Shown here: piece by piece, positions 1-7,135 of the stretch
How positions within the stretch are numbered: position 1 is the stretch's first letter
Layout of the letters: each line of letters begins with the position of its first letter
Source of the DNA: Parachlamydiales bacterium
GTDB taxonomy: Bacteria > Chlamydiota > Chlamydiia > Chlamydiales > JAJFMK01
NCBI GenBank assembly: GCA_020050175.1
Contig: JAGVKY010000097.1
Location: forward strand, 1-25,934
Length of the DNA stretch: 25,934 bases
Direction: 5' to 3'
Position numbers and translations under genes: made by a program
The notes under the pieces: generated by a model
The model's input: only the letters and a program-made list of their open reading frames with translations
What the model was told of the DNA's origin: nothing
Database searches by the model: none

Positions 1-84
1 CTCAAGAGAGGCGAATTCATCCTGGAACGAGGCAAAACAAACTAAAGGGATGAAAAGAAAAGCAAGAAAGACCCGCATCTTCAT
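1..84 (-). CDS. 5' end of a secreted protein (partial, runs off the window)
   Basis: Twenty-eight codons are visible, starting at an ATG at 84 and open to the left edge. The protein begins MKMRVFLAFLFIPLVCFAS, a typical signal peptide: two basic residues, a hydrophobic core, and a likely signal peptidase I site after Cys-Phe-Ala. The Cys at residue 16 lies in Leu-Val-Cys, which lacks the small residue expected before a lipobox Cys, so a lipoprotein is less likely. A purine-rich GAGGT stands about six bases before the ATG, which supports this start. It lies downstream of lysS behind a hairpin. In Chlamydia, as I remember it, lysS neighbours a secreted thioredoxin-like disulfide isomerase, so this could be that protein, but the visible part cannot show it. 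Confidence 0.6.
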   Translation of the reverse strand, partial: MKMRVFLAFLFIPLVCFASFQDEFASLE

Positions 85-129
85 GAGTTACCTCAATCTG
101 TGGGTCTACATCTTGTTAGTTATAAAAAT

Positions 130-158
130 GAAAGGCAAGTTTAAAAAACAAGCCTTTC
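130..158 (-). terminator. Rho-independent terminator-like hairpin after lysS
   Basis: GAAAGGC at 130-136 pairs with GCCTTTC at 152-158 around a 15-base loop. On the minus strand the stem is followed by ATTTTTAT, as expected for a terminator just after lysS. On the plus strand it is followed by a run of seven T, so it could work in both directions. The stem is only 7 bp and the loop is long, so efficiency may be modest. Confidence 0.55.
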
Positions 159-163
159 TTTTT

Positions 164-1702
164 TTATTTCATCCAGGGGAAGAAGAGGACGTCGCGGATG
201 GAAGGGGAGCCGGTGAAAAGCATAATGACACGGTCGATGCCAATGCCGATGCCTCCTGTGGGAGGCATGCCTTGTTCGATAGCCTCAACAAACTCTTCAT
301 CATAAGGAGAGGCTTCATCATCTCCTTTTTCAAGACGTTCTGCTTGGCCAAGAAGGAGGCTTTTTTGGAGGACCGGATCGTTCAGTTCTGTGTACGAATT
401 GGCGATTTCTCCACGGAGAATAAAACTTTCAAACCGTTCGACGATGCCTCTCGCTTTTTCTTCAGGGTTGCGGTGAAGTTTGGCAAAAGGGGTCGTTTCA
501 ATGGGGTGATCAGTGATGTGATGAGGCTGTATGAGCATGGGCTCAGCAAATACCTCAAAGAGGGCAGCAATGAGAAGTCCTCTGGATAGATGACGGACGT
601 CATCAGGTTCCATATGGCCCGAATTTAAGAGGGTCTTTCTTATCTCATCATCTGACATCTGATCAACTTTAAAGCCGCCATAGACTTCAACGGCCTCTTT
701 CATCATCATTCTTTTCCAAGGGGCTTTCATCTCGAGATGGACGATCTCTTCTGTTCCTGGAATTTTTGCCGGGACTTGGGTGGTGCCAAATGTCTCTAAT
801 GCTAACCGTTCAAAGAGGGTCTCAATCAAGACCATCATGTCATTGTAATCGTAGAAAGCAGCGTAGGCTTCGAGAAGGGTAAATTCAGGATTGTGATTCC
901 GGTCGATCCCCTCATTGCGGAACACTTTTCCTATCTCGAAAATCTTTTCAAGACCGCCAACGATCAATTTTTTTAGAGGAGGTTCAAGGGAGATGCGCAG
1001 AAACATCTCTTGATCCAAGGCGTTTAGTTTTGTGGTAAATGGACGGGCCTCAGCTCCCCCATAGACCTTTTGTAGAACAGGGGTCTCCACCTCGATAAAG
1101 TCCCTCTCGTGAAGAAAGTTTCGGATCGCCCTAAGAATATGGCTTCGCGATTCAAAACAGTGTTTAACCTCATCGTTCGCGATAAGGTCGAGCCATCTTC
1201 TACGGTAACGTGTCTCTTTATCCGAGAGTCCTGCATGTTTGTCTGGCAGGGAATGAAGGGATTTTGAAAGGAGAGTCGCCTCTTCTACCAGAAGAGTGAG
1301 TTCTCCTTTTTGGGTGCGGAAAAGATGCCCTTCAACACCTATCCAGTCGCCAAGATCAAGTTTTTTTTCGATCCATTTTAAAGCAGGTTCTTCAGATGTT
1401 AGACCTTTGACCGTCGTCTTATCCCGGTTAAACATGATTTGTATTTTACCGGTTCCATCTTGAATTTGACCGAAAGCATTTTTCCCCATGGCGCGGAAGA
1501 GAACTAAGCGGCCAGCTATTTTGTAAGAAGGAGTTTTTTTCTCTAAAGCCTCTTCGCTTGTCCCGACCGGTTGCCCTTCATAGAGCTCATGCAAGTTTAA
1601 ATTTCTTGCGTTCGGTTTAAACAGATGGGGGTAGGGATCGATCCCTTGCGAACGAATTTCATCCAGTTTTTGGGTGCGTATCGTGAACTCTTCCGACGTC
1701 AT
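164..1702 (-). CDS. lysS: Lysyl-tRNA synthetase, class II
   Basis: Charges tRNA-Lys with lysine in the cytosol. The N-terminal OB-fold anticodon-binding domain is visible at about residues 60-92 (YKIAGRLVLFRAMGKNAFG). The class II catalytic core follows: motif 1 (DFIEVETPVLQ), motif 2 at about 255-278 (FEIGKVFRNEGIDRNHNPE) and motif 3 at the C-terminus (GIGIGIDRVIML, then RDVLFFPW). The length, 512 aa from the chosen ATG, fits the family. An in-frame ATG at 1756 would add 18 residues; neither start has a clear ribosome-binding site. I prefer 1702 because the conserved part begins directly after it and the overlap with the upstream small membrane-protein gene is then 44 bases rather than 98. 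It is the last gene of a four-gene run and ends before a hairpin. Confidence 0.96.
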   Translation of the reverse strand: MTSEEFTIRTQKLDEIRSQGIDPYPHLFKPNARNLNLHELYEGQPVGTSEEALEKKTPSYKIAGRLVLFRAMGKNAFGQIQDGTGKIQIMFNRDKTTVKGLTSEEPALKWIEKKLDLGDWIGVEGHLFRTQKGELTLLVEEATLLSKSLHSLPDKHAGLSDKETRYRRRWLDLIANDEVKHCFESRSHILRAIRNFLHERDFIEVETPVLQKVYGGAEARPFTTKLNALDQEMFLRISLEPPLKKLIVGGLEKIFEIGKVFRNEGIDRNHNPEFTLLEAYAAFYDYNDMMVLIETLFERLALETFGTTQVPAKIPGTEEIVHLEMKAPWKRMMMKEAVEVYGGFKVDQMSDDEIRKTLLNSGHMEPDDVRHLSRGLLIAALFEVFAEPMLIQPHHITDHPIETTPFAKLHRNPEEKARGIVERFESFILRGEIANSYTELNDPVLQKSLLLGQAERLEKGDDEASPYDEEFVEAIEQGMPPTGGIGIGIDRVIMLFTGSPSIRDVLFFPWMK

Positions 1703-1859
1703 TGTCTTTGTCTTGGGGTGAGGGGATTCTAACGACTTCGAGCCGGGTATAGACATAAAAAGTTGATAAAATGATTGCTAGAAGGTAAATCCCATAGGTG
1801 AAAATGAGAGCCTGGATCGGAGGAGCTTGCTCCTTCCACTTATAAAACCAGCCAAACAT
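1659..1859 (-). CDS. Small single-pass membrane protein, unrecognised
   Basis: A 66-residue protein with one clear transmembrane segment at about residues 16-37 (IQALIFTYGIYLLAIILSTF). It has an aromatic, basic N-terminus (MFGWFYKWKE) and a polar, charged C-terminal tail. The ATG at 1859 shares its A with the TGA stop of the upstream FAD/Fe-S oxidase (TGATG), the usual sign of translational coupling. Its 3' end overlaps the lysS start region in another frame. The junction, the well-formed membrane helix and the otherwise unexplained gap before lysS support a real gene. I do not recognise a family. It might anchor or assist the oxidase encoded just upstream, but that is only inferred from position. 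The tail overlapping lysS is the weakest part. Confidence 0.6.
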   Translation of the reverse strand: MFGWFYKWKEQAPPIQALIFTYGIYLLAIILSTFYVYTRLEVVRIPSPQDKDNDVGRVHDTHPKTG

Positions 1860-4381
1860 CAAACACCTCTAGAGTTTAAGTTATACAAATCACAAAGTAA
1901 AGATGGGAGAGAAACGGCTTTTTTATCAGTGCATCTTTTGACCTGGGTTCTACACGAAAATCCAGTTGCCACAACAAGAGCCTCCTCATTTTGTTTAATA
2001 GAGGGGACGAGGACAAGATTCGCCACCTCCTTAGAAAGTTTGGCATGCTCCCTCTCATATCCAAAAGATCCCGCCATTCCACAACACCCCGATGGGATCT
2101 CTTCGATCTGATTCCCAACAATTTGTTTTAAAATGGCGAGAGGGAGCTTGGCGTCAGGGGAAGCTTTTTGATGGCAATGGACATGAAGGAGAAGCTCTCC
2201 AGACTCTCTCTTTTTTAAAGAGACTCTTTCTAAAAATCTTTCGAATGAAAGGAGGGGGATGGCTTCCCCCAACAGCCCTTTTGCCTCGTCTTGAGCCATT
2301 GCCACGCAGGAAGGCTCAATCCCAATGACCGGAATTTTTTTTCGGAGAACCTCATCACGCAGGGCCGAGAGTTTTTTCTTAGCTAGAGGAAGCATCCCTT
2401 TTGAATAGGCCGTTCTTCCACAGCAAAAACCTGTGATAGGTTCCACTTCAAACCCAAAAAATTCTAGAACTCGAGAAGCAGCTTCTCCAACCTCTGGTTC
2501 AAACCATTCCGTAAAAGTATCAATAAAAAGGGCGACTTTCTCTCCGCCGGTACTTTTTCTTTTTCTCTTAGAAAAAGGTGTTTTAGCTTTTAAGGAAAAA
2601 AGCCAGGAGGGGAGATAGGGAAGAAGGTCAGGGAGATGCCCAATAAGGCGGGATCTTAAAGGGATTCCAAATTTCTGATGGTGGTGAAAAAGAGTTTCGG
2701 CCTTCATTTTCGAAATGTCGACAGCAGATGGACATTCTAATTGACACCCTTTGCACATGAGACATCTATTCAGAACAGTTTGAAGATCGTTATCCCCTAA
2801 ATCTTCGTTGTGGATTGCATTTCGGATGGCTTGTGCTCTTCCACGCGGTGCGTCGACCTCCTCTCCTGTTGCTTGAAAAGAGGGGCACATAAAACCCCCT
2901 TTTTTACGGCAGAGGCCATTGCCATTGCATAAGTCGGCTGCAAGTGTCAGCCCCCCTTCTTTCGAAAAATCAAGAAAGGTTTGCGGCTCATCACCACCTA
3001 GAGGGAGTGTTTTTTTAAGATGTTCTTTTGGAAAAGGGGAGGGGAGAATTTTTCCAGGATTCATGATCCCTGTAGGGTCAAAAAGCTTTTTCACCTTTCG
3101 AAAAAGATCGATAATCTCCTCTCCAAAAAGTTCTGGGTTTAACCAGGAGCGAAGAAGGCCATCCCCATGTTCCCCACTTAAAACCCCGCCTGCGTTACGT
3201 AAAAGAGCCGTTGCCTCTCTCATCGTTTCTAAGACAAGATCAACCTTGCCAGACACTCTTAAGTCAACAAATGGACGGATGTGGAGGCAGCCGGCACCTG
3301 CATGACCATAGACAGCAGTCTCTCCAAAACGACTCTCCATCAAGGGCAAAAATTTTTCCATAAAAGCAGGCAGTTGCTCTGGAGGTACAGCGACATCTTC
3401 TAAAAATCCGCAAGGCCCTTCATAGCTTCTTCTCGAAAAGAGGTGTTCAAGTCCGCTTCTCCTTACCTCCAAAATTTTTTTTCTTTCCATTCCTGTCACA
3501 GAGGCATAGGGGGGAAAAGGAAAGGTGGGGAGACTTAACCATTCAACTAGAAGAAATGCCGCCCCAGGTAGATATATCGCATCACCCAGGACCTTTTTGT
3601 CCATGAGCTCTAAAAGGGATGGAGTTGTTTTTAGGATTTCAGGAATTGCCTTAAAGGCATCTTGCAAATGGGGAAAGCAATAAATAAAGAGAGGTAACTC
3701 AGTTGAAATTGGCACAAGAGAGAGGGTAACTTCTGTGATAATCCCCAAAGTTCCTTCAGAGCCTGCGACGATTTTTAGAGGATTTTTAAGCAGGGTGTCG
3801 AGGGCATATCCCGAAACCCGTCGAGGAATAGGAGGAAAATGCCTTTGGATAAGCTCTCGATTTTCTTCTCCCAGCAGTTTCAATTGCTCAGTAAGAGAAT
3901 TGTTAGAAAGAAGACGGGTCTCTTCTCCTGTTGATAAAAGGAGAGAAATCCCTTCTATCGCATCAGCAGTTGTCCCATAGAGAAGAGAGGAAGCTCCTGC
4001 TGTATTGTTAGCTACCATCCCTCCAATCGTTGCTCGGTTTGCTGTTGAAGTGTCGGGACCTACTTTTAGACCATGAGGTCTTAAAAATTGGTTGAGAGTT
4101 TCTAAGACAATGCCAGGCTCAACTGTGACTTGCTGCTTTTTTAGATCGAGATGGAGAACTTTATTGAGATGGACACTCATATCGACGACAGTTCCCTCCC
4201 CCAAACACCCTCCAGTTGTCCCTGTTGCTCCTCCCCGAGGAATAAGAGGTTTTCCCTCTTTAATGAGAGCTACAAGATCTTCTTTTTTCTCTGGAATGGC
4301 CACTTTTCGAGGAGTGACTTGAAAGAGAGAGGCATCGGCACTATAGGCTGCAAGAGCTGCTGAGTCTTTTAGGATTTTCAA
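1859..4381 (-). CDS. FAD-binding and (Fe-S)-binding 2-hydroxyacid oxidase, GlcD-GlcF fusion type
   Basis: An 840-aa flavoprotein fused to an iron-sulfur subunit, resembling D-lactate, glycolate or D-2-hydroxyglutarate dehydrogenases of the YdiJ/Dld type. The N-terminal FAD-binding (PCMH) domain shows LIPRGGATGTTGG at 46-58 and VAGSEGTLGIITEV at 205-218. The FAD-linked oxidase C-terminal domain carries SGEHGDG at 402-408, with the metal-binding His. Next come Cys485/491/499, a ferredoxin-like CxxCxxCxxxCP motif at 540-551, and two CCG-type cysteine-rich regions (FCCGR near 652, SGCCGMAGS near 765). The start is TTG, overlapping the upstream stop as TTGA, with GAGGG six bases before it. It probably oxidises a D-2-hydroxyacid and passes electrons to a quinone or another Fe-S partner at the membrane. 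The substrate cannot be read from the sequence. Confidence 0.9.
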   Translation of the reverse strand: MKILKDSAALAAYSADASLFQVTPRKVAIPEKKEDLVALIKEGKPLIPRGGATGTTGGCLGEGTVVDMSVHLNKVLHLDLKKQQVTVEPGIVLETLNQFLRPHGLKVGPDTSTANRATIGGMVANNTAGASSLLYGTTADAIEGISLLLSTGEETRLLSNNSLTEQLKLLGEENRELIQRHFPPIPRRVSGYALDTLLKNPLKIVAGSEGTLGIITEVTLSLVPISTELPLFIYCFPHLQDAFKAIPEILKTTPSLLELMDKKVLGDAIYLPGAAFLLVEWLSLPTFPFPPYASVTGMERKKILEVRRSGLEHLFSRRSYEGPCGFLEDVAVPPEQLPAFMEKFLPLMESRFGETAVYGHAGAGCLHIRPFVDLRVSGKVDLVLETMREATALLRNAGGVLSGEHGDGLLRSWLNPELFGEEIIDLFRKVKKLFDPTGIMNPGKILPSPFPKEHLKKTLPLGGDEPQTFLDFSKEGGLTLAADLCNGNGLCRKKGGFMCPSFQATGEEVDAPRGRAQAIRNAIHNEDLGDNDLQTVLNRCLMCKGCQLECPSAVDISKMKAETLFHHHQKFGIPLRSRLIGHLPDLLPYLPSWLFSLKAKTPFSKRKRKSTGGEKVALFIDTFTEWFEPEVGEAASRVLEFFGFEVEPITGFCCGRTAYSKGMLPLAKKKLSALRDEVLRKKIPVIGIEPSCVAMAQDEAKGLLGEAIPLLSFERFLERVSLKKRESGELLLHVHCHQKASPDAKLPLAILKQIVGNQIEEIPSGCCGMAGSFGYEREHAKLSKEVANLVLVPSIKQNEEALVVATGFSCRTQVKRCTDKKAVSLPSLLCDLYNLNSRGV

Positions 4382-5643
4382 GCTTGCCCTCGGGGGTCTG
4401 TACGCTTGATGATCGAGCTCACATTTTTCTGATTAAAACCTTTATACCCTTCGCGCCTTTGCAAGTTTTCTAAATGACTTCCAAGGGCCCCATCTTTTTC
4501 AAATTTATGGGCTTGCTGTTCGGTGATCTTTCCCTCTTGCAAAAGTTTTTGCAGCCGCTCACTAGAAACCTTCCAATGTTCCCCTTTTGTAAAAGCTTGC
4601 TTGAGAAAATCAAAGTTGGAAAAGGGGGCCATCATTTCAACCCCTTCTTGGGTTAAATCGTGACGTAGTTGATCAAAAAGGAATTGGGCCTCGAGATGGT
4701 GCATGCCCGACTCCTGAATCGAGTCACCATGAAGGGCGCACCAAAGTCCAATCGTTCCCAGCTCCTCTTTTTCTGGCAAAGGAGTGTGGGCAAAATCTGA
4801 AACAATCTCATGAGGCGCAAGATCGACATCGAGGAAAAGAACAAGAAAGGCCTCCTTCTGCTCCATGATTTGAGCCCCCCAACCAGCTTCTTCTCCAGCA
4901 TAAAATCGCTCTCTTACATTAAAACCTAAGGCCTCAAAAAATTGGACAAGAGCAGCAAAGTGTTTTCGGGAGGAGCGAAAAGTATGGTGATCGTTATTTG
5001 CCCACCCCATCCCTAGATTATCTTGCCTTCTTTTTTGGATCTGTCCGGCACGATTTCTCCCTTCCCAAAACTCCCGCTCCACTTCGAGAACAATAGAGGC
5101 AGCTCTCCCTGCGCCTAAATCTCTCCCCATCTCAAGAGCTAGCGGAATGAGTTGTTCAGGAGGTAGAGTCCTGTCTCTAGATTTGAATTTTTCCTTCCAC
5201 AAAAGATGCTTTAAAAGTTGCTCGGGAGTCTCTTGAATAGGTTTTAACTCTCTTGTCCCCCTTCTTTCGATCACAGTAAAACCAGGAAGCTCTGCGGTTC
5301 TGAGAGGGGAGAGGGGAGTCCCTTCAATTTTTGCGGTCAATCGATTCTGAGAGAGAAAAAGAGAGATGTCTTCAACAACTAGCCCAAGATGAGGTTTGTT
5401 TCCTAAAACAACTCGGGGCAAGTGGGCGCCAGGATGATAAAAAACACCTTTCGCCTCTTCAACATAGCCTGGAGGAGGCTCTGCTAGGGTGAGATAAGAT
5501 AACCAATCGAGAAGACGAGTGCTGGTTTCCTTTTCTAGTCTTTTGGAAAACTCTTTAAGCCAAAGGTTTAGGCTATTTTCTAATCCAACTTCGAGGGCAG
5601 CTTCGGCCTCTCCATGGCATTTCCAGTGAAATTCTTGTTCCAT
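4378..5643 (-). CDS. Unrecognised 421-aa protein with VOC-like segments, coupled to the FAD/Fe-S oxidase
   Basis: I do not recognise this protein with confidence. Two stretches have the beta-alpha-beta look of vicinal-oxygen-chelate (VOC) modules. The first, at about 70-130, has HLGLVVEDI and later VIERRGT. The second, at about 218-275, has HHTFRSSRKHFAAL, FFEALGFNV, then GWGAQIM and FLVLFLDVD. The latter resembles, loosely, DUF1338/HglS-like enzymes that make D-2-hydroxyacids from 2-oxoacids. The stop overlaps the TTG start of the oxidase by three bases (TTGA), so the two are very likely co-translated and may act in one pathway. The ATG at 5643 directly abuts GGAGGT, which is too close for a normal Shine-Dalgarno site. 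A TTG at 5664 is an alternative start. There is no signal peptide or membrane segment. Confidence 0.8.
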   Translation of the reverse strand: MEQEFHWKCHGEAEAALEVGLENSLNLWLKEFSKRLEKETSTRLLDWLSYLTLAEPPPGYVEEAKGVFYHPGAHLPRVVLGNKPHLGLVVEDISLFLSQNRLTAKIEGTPLSPLRTAELPGFTVIERRGTRELKPIQETPEQLLKHLLWKEKFKSRDRTLPPEQLIPLALEMGRDLGAGRAASIVLEVEREFWEGRNRAGQIQKRRQDNLGMGWANNDHHTFRSSRKHFAALVQFFEALGFNVRERFYAGEEAGWGAQIMEQKEAFLVLFLDVDLAPHEIVSDFAHTPLPEKEELGTIGLWCALHGDSIQESGMHHLEAQFLFDQLRHDLTQEGVEMMAPFSNFDFLKQAFTKGEHWKVSSERLQKLLQEGKITEQQAHKFEKDGALGSHLENLQRREGYKGFNQKNVSSIIKRTDPRGQA

Positions 5644-5738
5644 ACCTCCAGAAACTAGAGGCAACTTAAGTTTTTAAGCAACTCTTTCGGAATAAGACTT
5701 GTCGGCAAGGCTAAGAAGTGGTCAAAAAACTTCTCGTT

Positions 5739-5765
5739 ATTATAAATAAATTGTCACGGTGACAA
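5739..5765 (-). promoter_or_regulatory. Possible promoter of the oxidase-lysS operon
   Basis: On the minus strand TTGTCA (5765-5760) is followed, after a short 15-base spacer, by TATAAT (5744-5739). Initiation would fall about 90 bases before the first gene of the operon. The -10 is perfect but the spacer is suboptimal. The -35 lies inside the palindrome described separately, so a repressor bound there would block it. Confidence 0.3.
5751..5765. promoter_or_regulatory. 15-bp palindrome, candidate operator or RNA hairpin
   Basis: TTGTCACGGTGACAA is a perfect inverted repeat of seven bases around one central base. It sits between two divergently transcribed units, just downstream of a TATAAA sequence on the plus strand (5741-5746). 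It also contains GGTGA, three bases before the ATG of the leader ORF at 5766, so as RNA it could hide a ribosome-binding site. It is not a CIRCE element. I do not recognise the regulator. Confidence 0.45.
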
Positions 5766-5816
5766 ATGACAGCGCTCTTTGTTATGCTTTTCGACTTTCT
5801 CCAGAGTTTTCTATGA
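5766..5816 (+). CDS. Possible 16-codon hydrophobic leader ORF before the phosphatase gene
   Basis: ATG at 5766 opens a 16-codon frame, MTALFVMLFDFLQSFL, ending in a TGA that overlaps the phosphatase ATG at 5813 as ATGA. A GGTGA lies three bases upstream. The tight coupling and the position directly after the palindrome suggest a translated leader that delivers ribosomes to the phosphatase start. A frame this short can also arise by chance, and nothing else supports it. Confidence 0.3.
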   Translation: MTALFVMLFDFLQSFL

Positions 5817-7126
5817 CAACGACTGCAAAGCACATTTTGAGTGCGAATTCTGAACCCTTAGCTTCTACCTCAAATCAGATTAAAAGAGAGCCTTTCTATC
5901 AACCTTTAGAACTGATGGATTGCTTTTTAACTGGATTTGACCGGGTCCATCGTTCTTTTAATCATTTGAAATTAAGCGAAGAGAGAATTGAAGCCACTCT
6001 CAAAGAGCTGAGTGAAAAAAAACTTCAAGTCTATGATCGGAAACAATATTCCGGTTTTGTTTATCGAAAAGAGATTAACCTGGGGGGATATATCTTTGCC
6101 CGAGGTGATCTCCATGGGGACTTAGCCACTCTGGTTTGTAATTTAGAAGCCCTTAAAAATGATGGCTTTCTGGATAACAATTATCTTCCTAAGGAGGGAA
6201 ACACTTTCATTATCATCGGAGATATGGTCGATAGGGGAGATCACAGTTTGGAGGTCTTAACTCTTTTGGCGTCGATGCAAAAAGGTGCCTCTGACCGAGT
6301 TGTTCTACTTCGAGGGGATCATGAAAACGTTGAAATGAACGACACTATGATCAGTCAGCAAAGGCTTAAAGGCAAATACGATGAAAGCTTTTATCGATTT
6401 TTACTCACTCAACAGAATCGAGAAACTTTAGCCAAGTACTATGAGACTCTTCCCGACGCCTTGTATTTGACAGCAAAGGGAAACAAACCAAACTATCTTC
6501 TTTTTGCACATGGTTTGCCTCCTTACCATTTTGACCCTAGTCTCCATTTTGGAGCACCTCAAGTCCAGCTAGTCCCCAAAAAAATTGAAATTTCTAAGGA
6601 GATGGACACGCGGGGAGAAAATGGATCCTTTTCTTTTTCTTTTTATGAAGCGCTGAGAAGAAGAGATCATTGCAACGTGGAAGATCGATCGATGTTTCTT
6701 TGGGGGCGTCTCTCGGTTATCGAGACATCTTTAGTCAGAAGAAGTTCAGGTAAATGCACTATGTTGCCTGAAACGGTCGTAAGGATTTTAGATCTTTATA
6801 AAGAAAAGGTGAGTGTCCTCATTCGTGCTCACGATCATGTGCCAAGTCGAATTTCGGTAGAAGCAAAGCCCGATATGTTGCGGATCTTTACCCTTTCAGT
6901 TGCCATGGCAGGAGAGGCTTTCCGTTCCGTACGCGAATCAAAAAAGGGTCAAATACTCTCAGATAATGGGATTCTTCTCCCTGTCAGTGATCATTGGGAT
7001 GTTGATATAAAATTCTACAGAACAGAAGTTGTTGAGCCAATGAAAACCACAGCCATCATGACTTACCCTTTCCTGAAGATGCTGAACCCTCAGCCCACCA
7101 CCGGTCCTAGGACAGCTGCTTCCTAA
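5813..7126 (+). CDS. PPP-family serine/threonine-type metallophosphatase
   Basis: A 437-aa calcineurin-like phosphoesterase carrying the ordered signature of the PPP family: GDLHGD at 98-103, GDMVDRG at 136-142, RGDHE at 167-171, an HG motif at 233-234 and RAHDH at 338-342. These residues build a two-metal site that hydrolyses phosphoesters, in PPP enzymes usually phosphoserine or phosphothreonine. The usual GNHE is GDHE here, so the metal-ligand and substrate-contact Asn is an Asp. About 80 residues precede the catalytic core, and there is no signal peptide. The GTG at 5759 lies in the palindrome and would add 18 residues. I prefer the ATG at 5813, which overlaps the leader ORF stop. The gene stands alone, divergent from the oxidase operon and convergent with rimO. 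The substrate is unknown. Confidence 0.88.
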   Translation: MTTTAKHILSANSEPLASTSNQIKREPFYQPLELMDCFLTGFDRVHRSFNHLKLSEERIEATLKELSEKKLQVYDRKQYSGFVYRKEINLGGYIFARGDLHGDLATLVCNLEALKNDGFLDNNYLPKEGNTFIIIGDMVDRGDHSLEVLTLLASMQKGASDRVVLLRGDHENVEMNDTMISQQRLKGKYDESFYRFLLTQQNRETLAKYYETLPDALYLTAKGNKPNYLLFAHGLPPYHFDPSLHFGAPQVQLVPKKIEISKEMDTRGENGSFSFSFYEALRRRDHCNVEDRSMFLWGRLSVIETSLVRRSSGKCTMLPETVVRILDLYKEKVSVLIRAHDHVPSRISVEAKPDMLRIFTLSVAMAGEAFRSVRESKKGQILSDNGILLPVSDHWDVDIKFYRTEVVEPMKTTAIMTYPFLKMLNPQPTTGPRTAAS

Positions 7127-7135
7127 ATGCAGCTG
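7113..7135. terminator. Hairpin spanning the convergent stop codons
   Basis: CAGCTGC at 7113-7119 pairs with GCAGCTG at 7129-7135 around a nine-base loop that contains both the TAA of the phosphatase gene and the TAG of rimO. No T-run follows on either strand, so it may only slow polymerase or protect 3' ends rather than act as a strong intrinsic terminator. Confidence 0.3.

Noticed and set aside
50..589. Long open frame on the plus strand opposite the lysS 3' half
   Set aside because: It runs antisense through the conserved catalytic end of lysS, and its protein is low-complexity and Phe/Lys-rich without a plausible fold. It is a shadow.
5751..5765. CIRCE (HrcA) operator
   Set aside because: CIRCE has TTAGCACTC-N9-GAGTGCTAA. 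This palindrome has another sequence and only a one-base centre.
5759..5812. GTG start giving the phosphatase 18 more residues
   Set aside because: The GTG sits within the palindrome, and the extra residues show no conservation feature. The ATG at 5813 has the ATGA overlap with the leader ORF.
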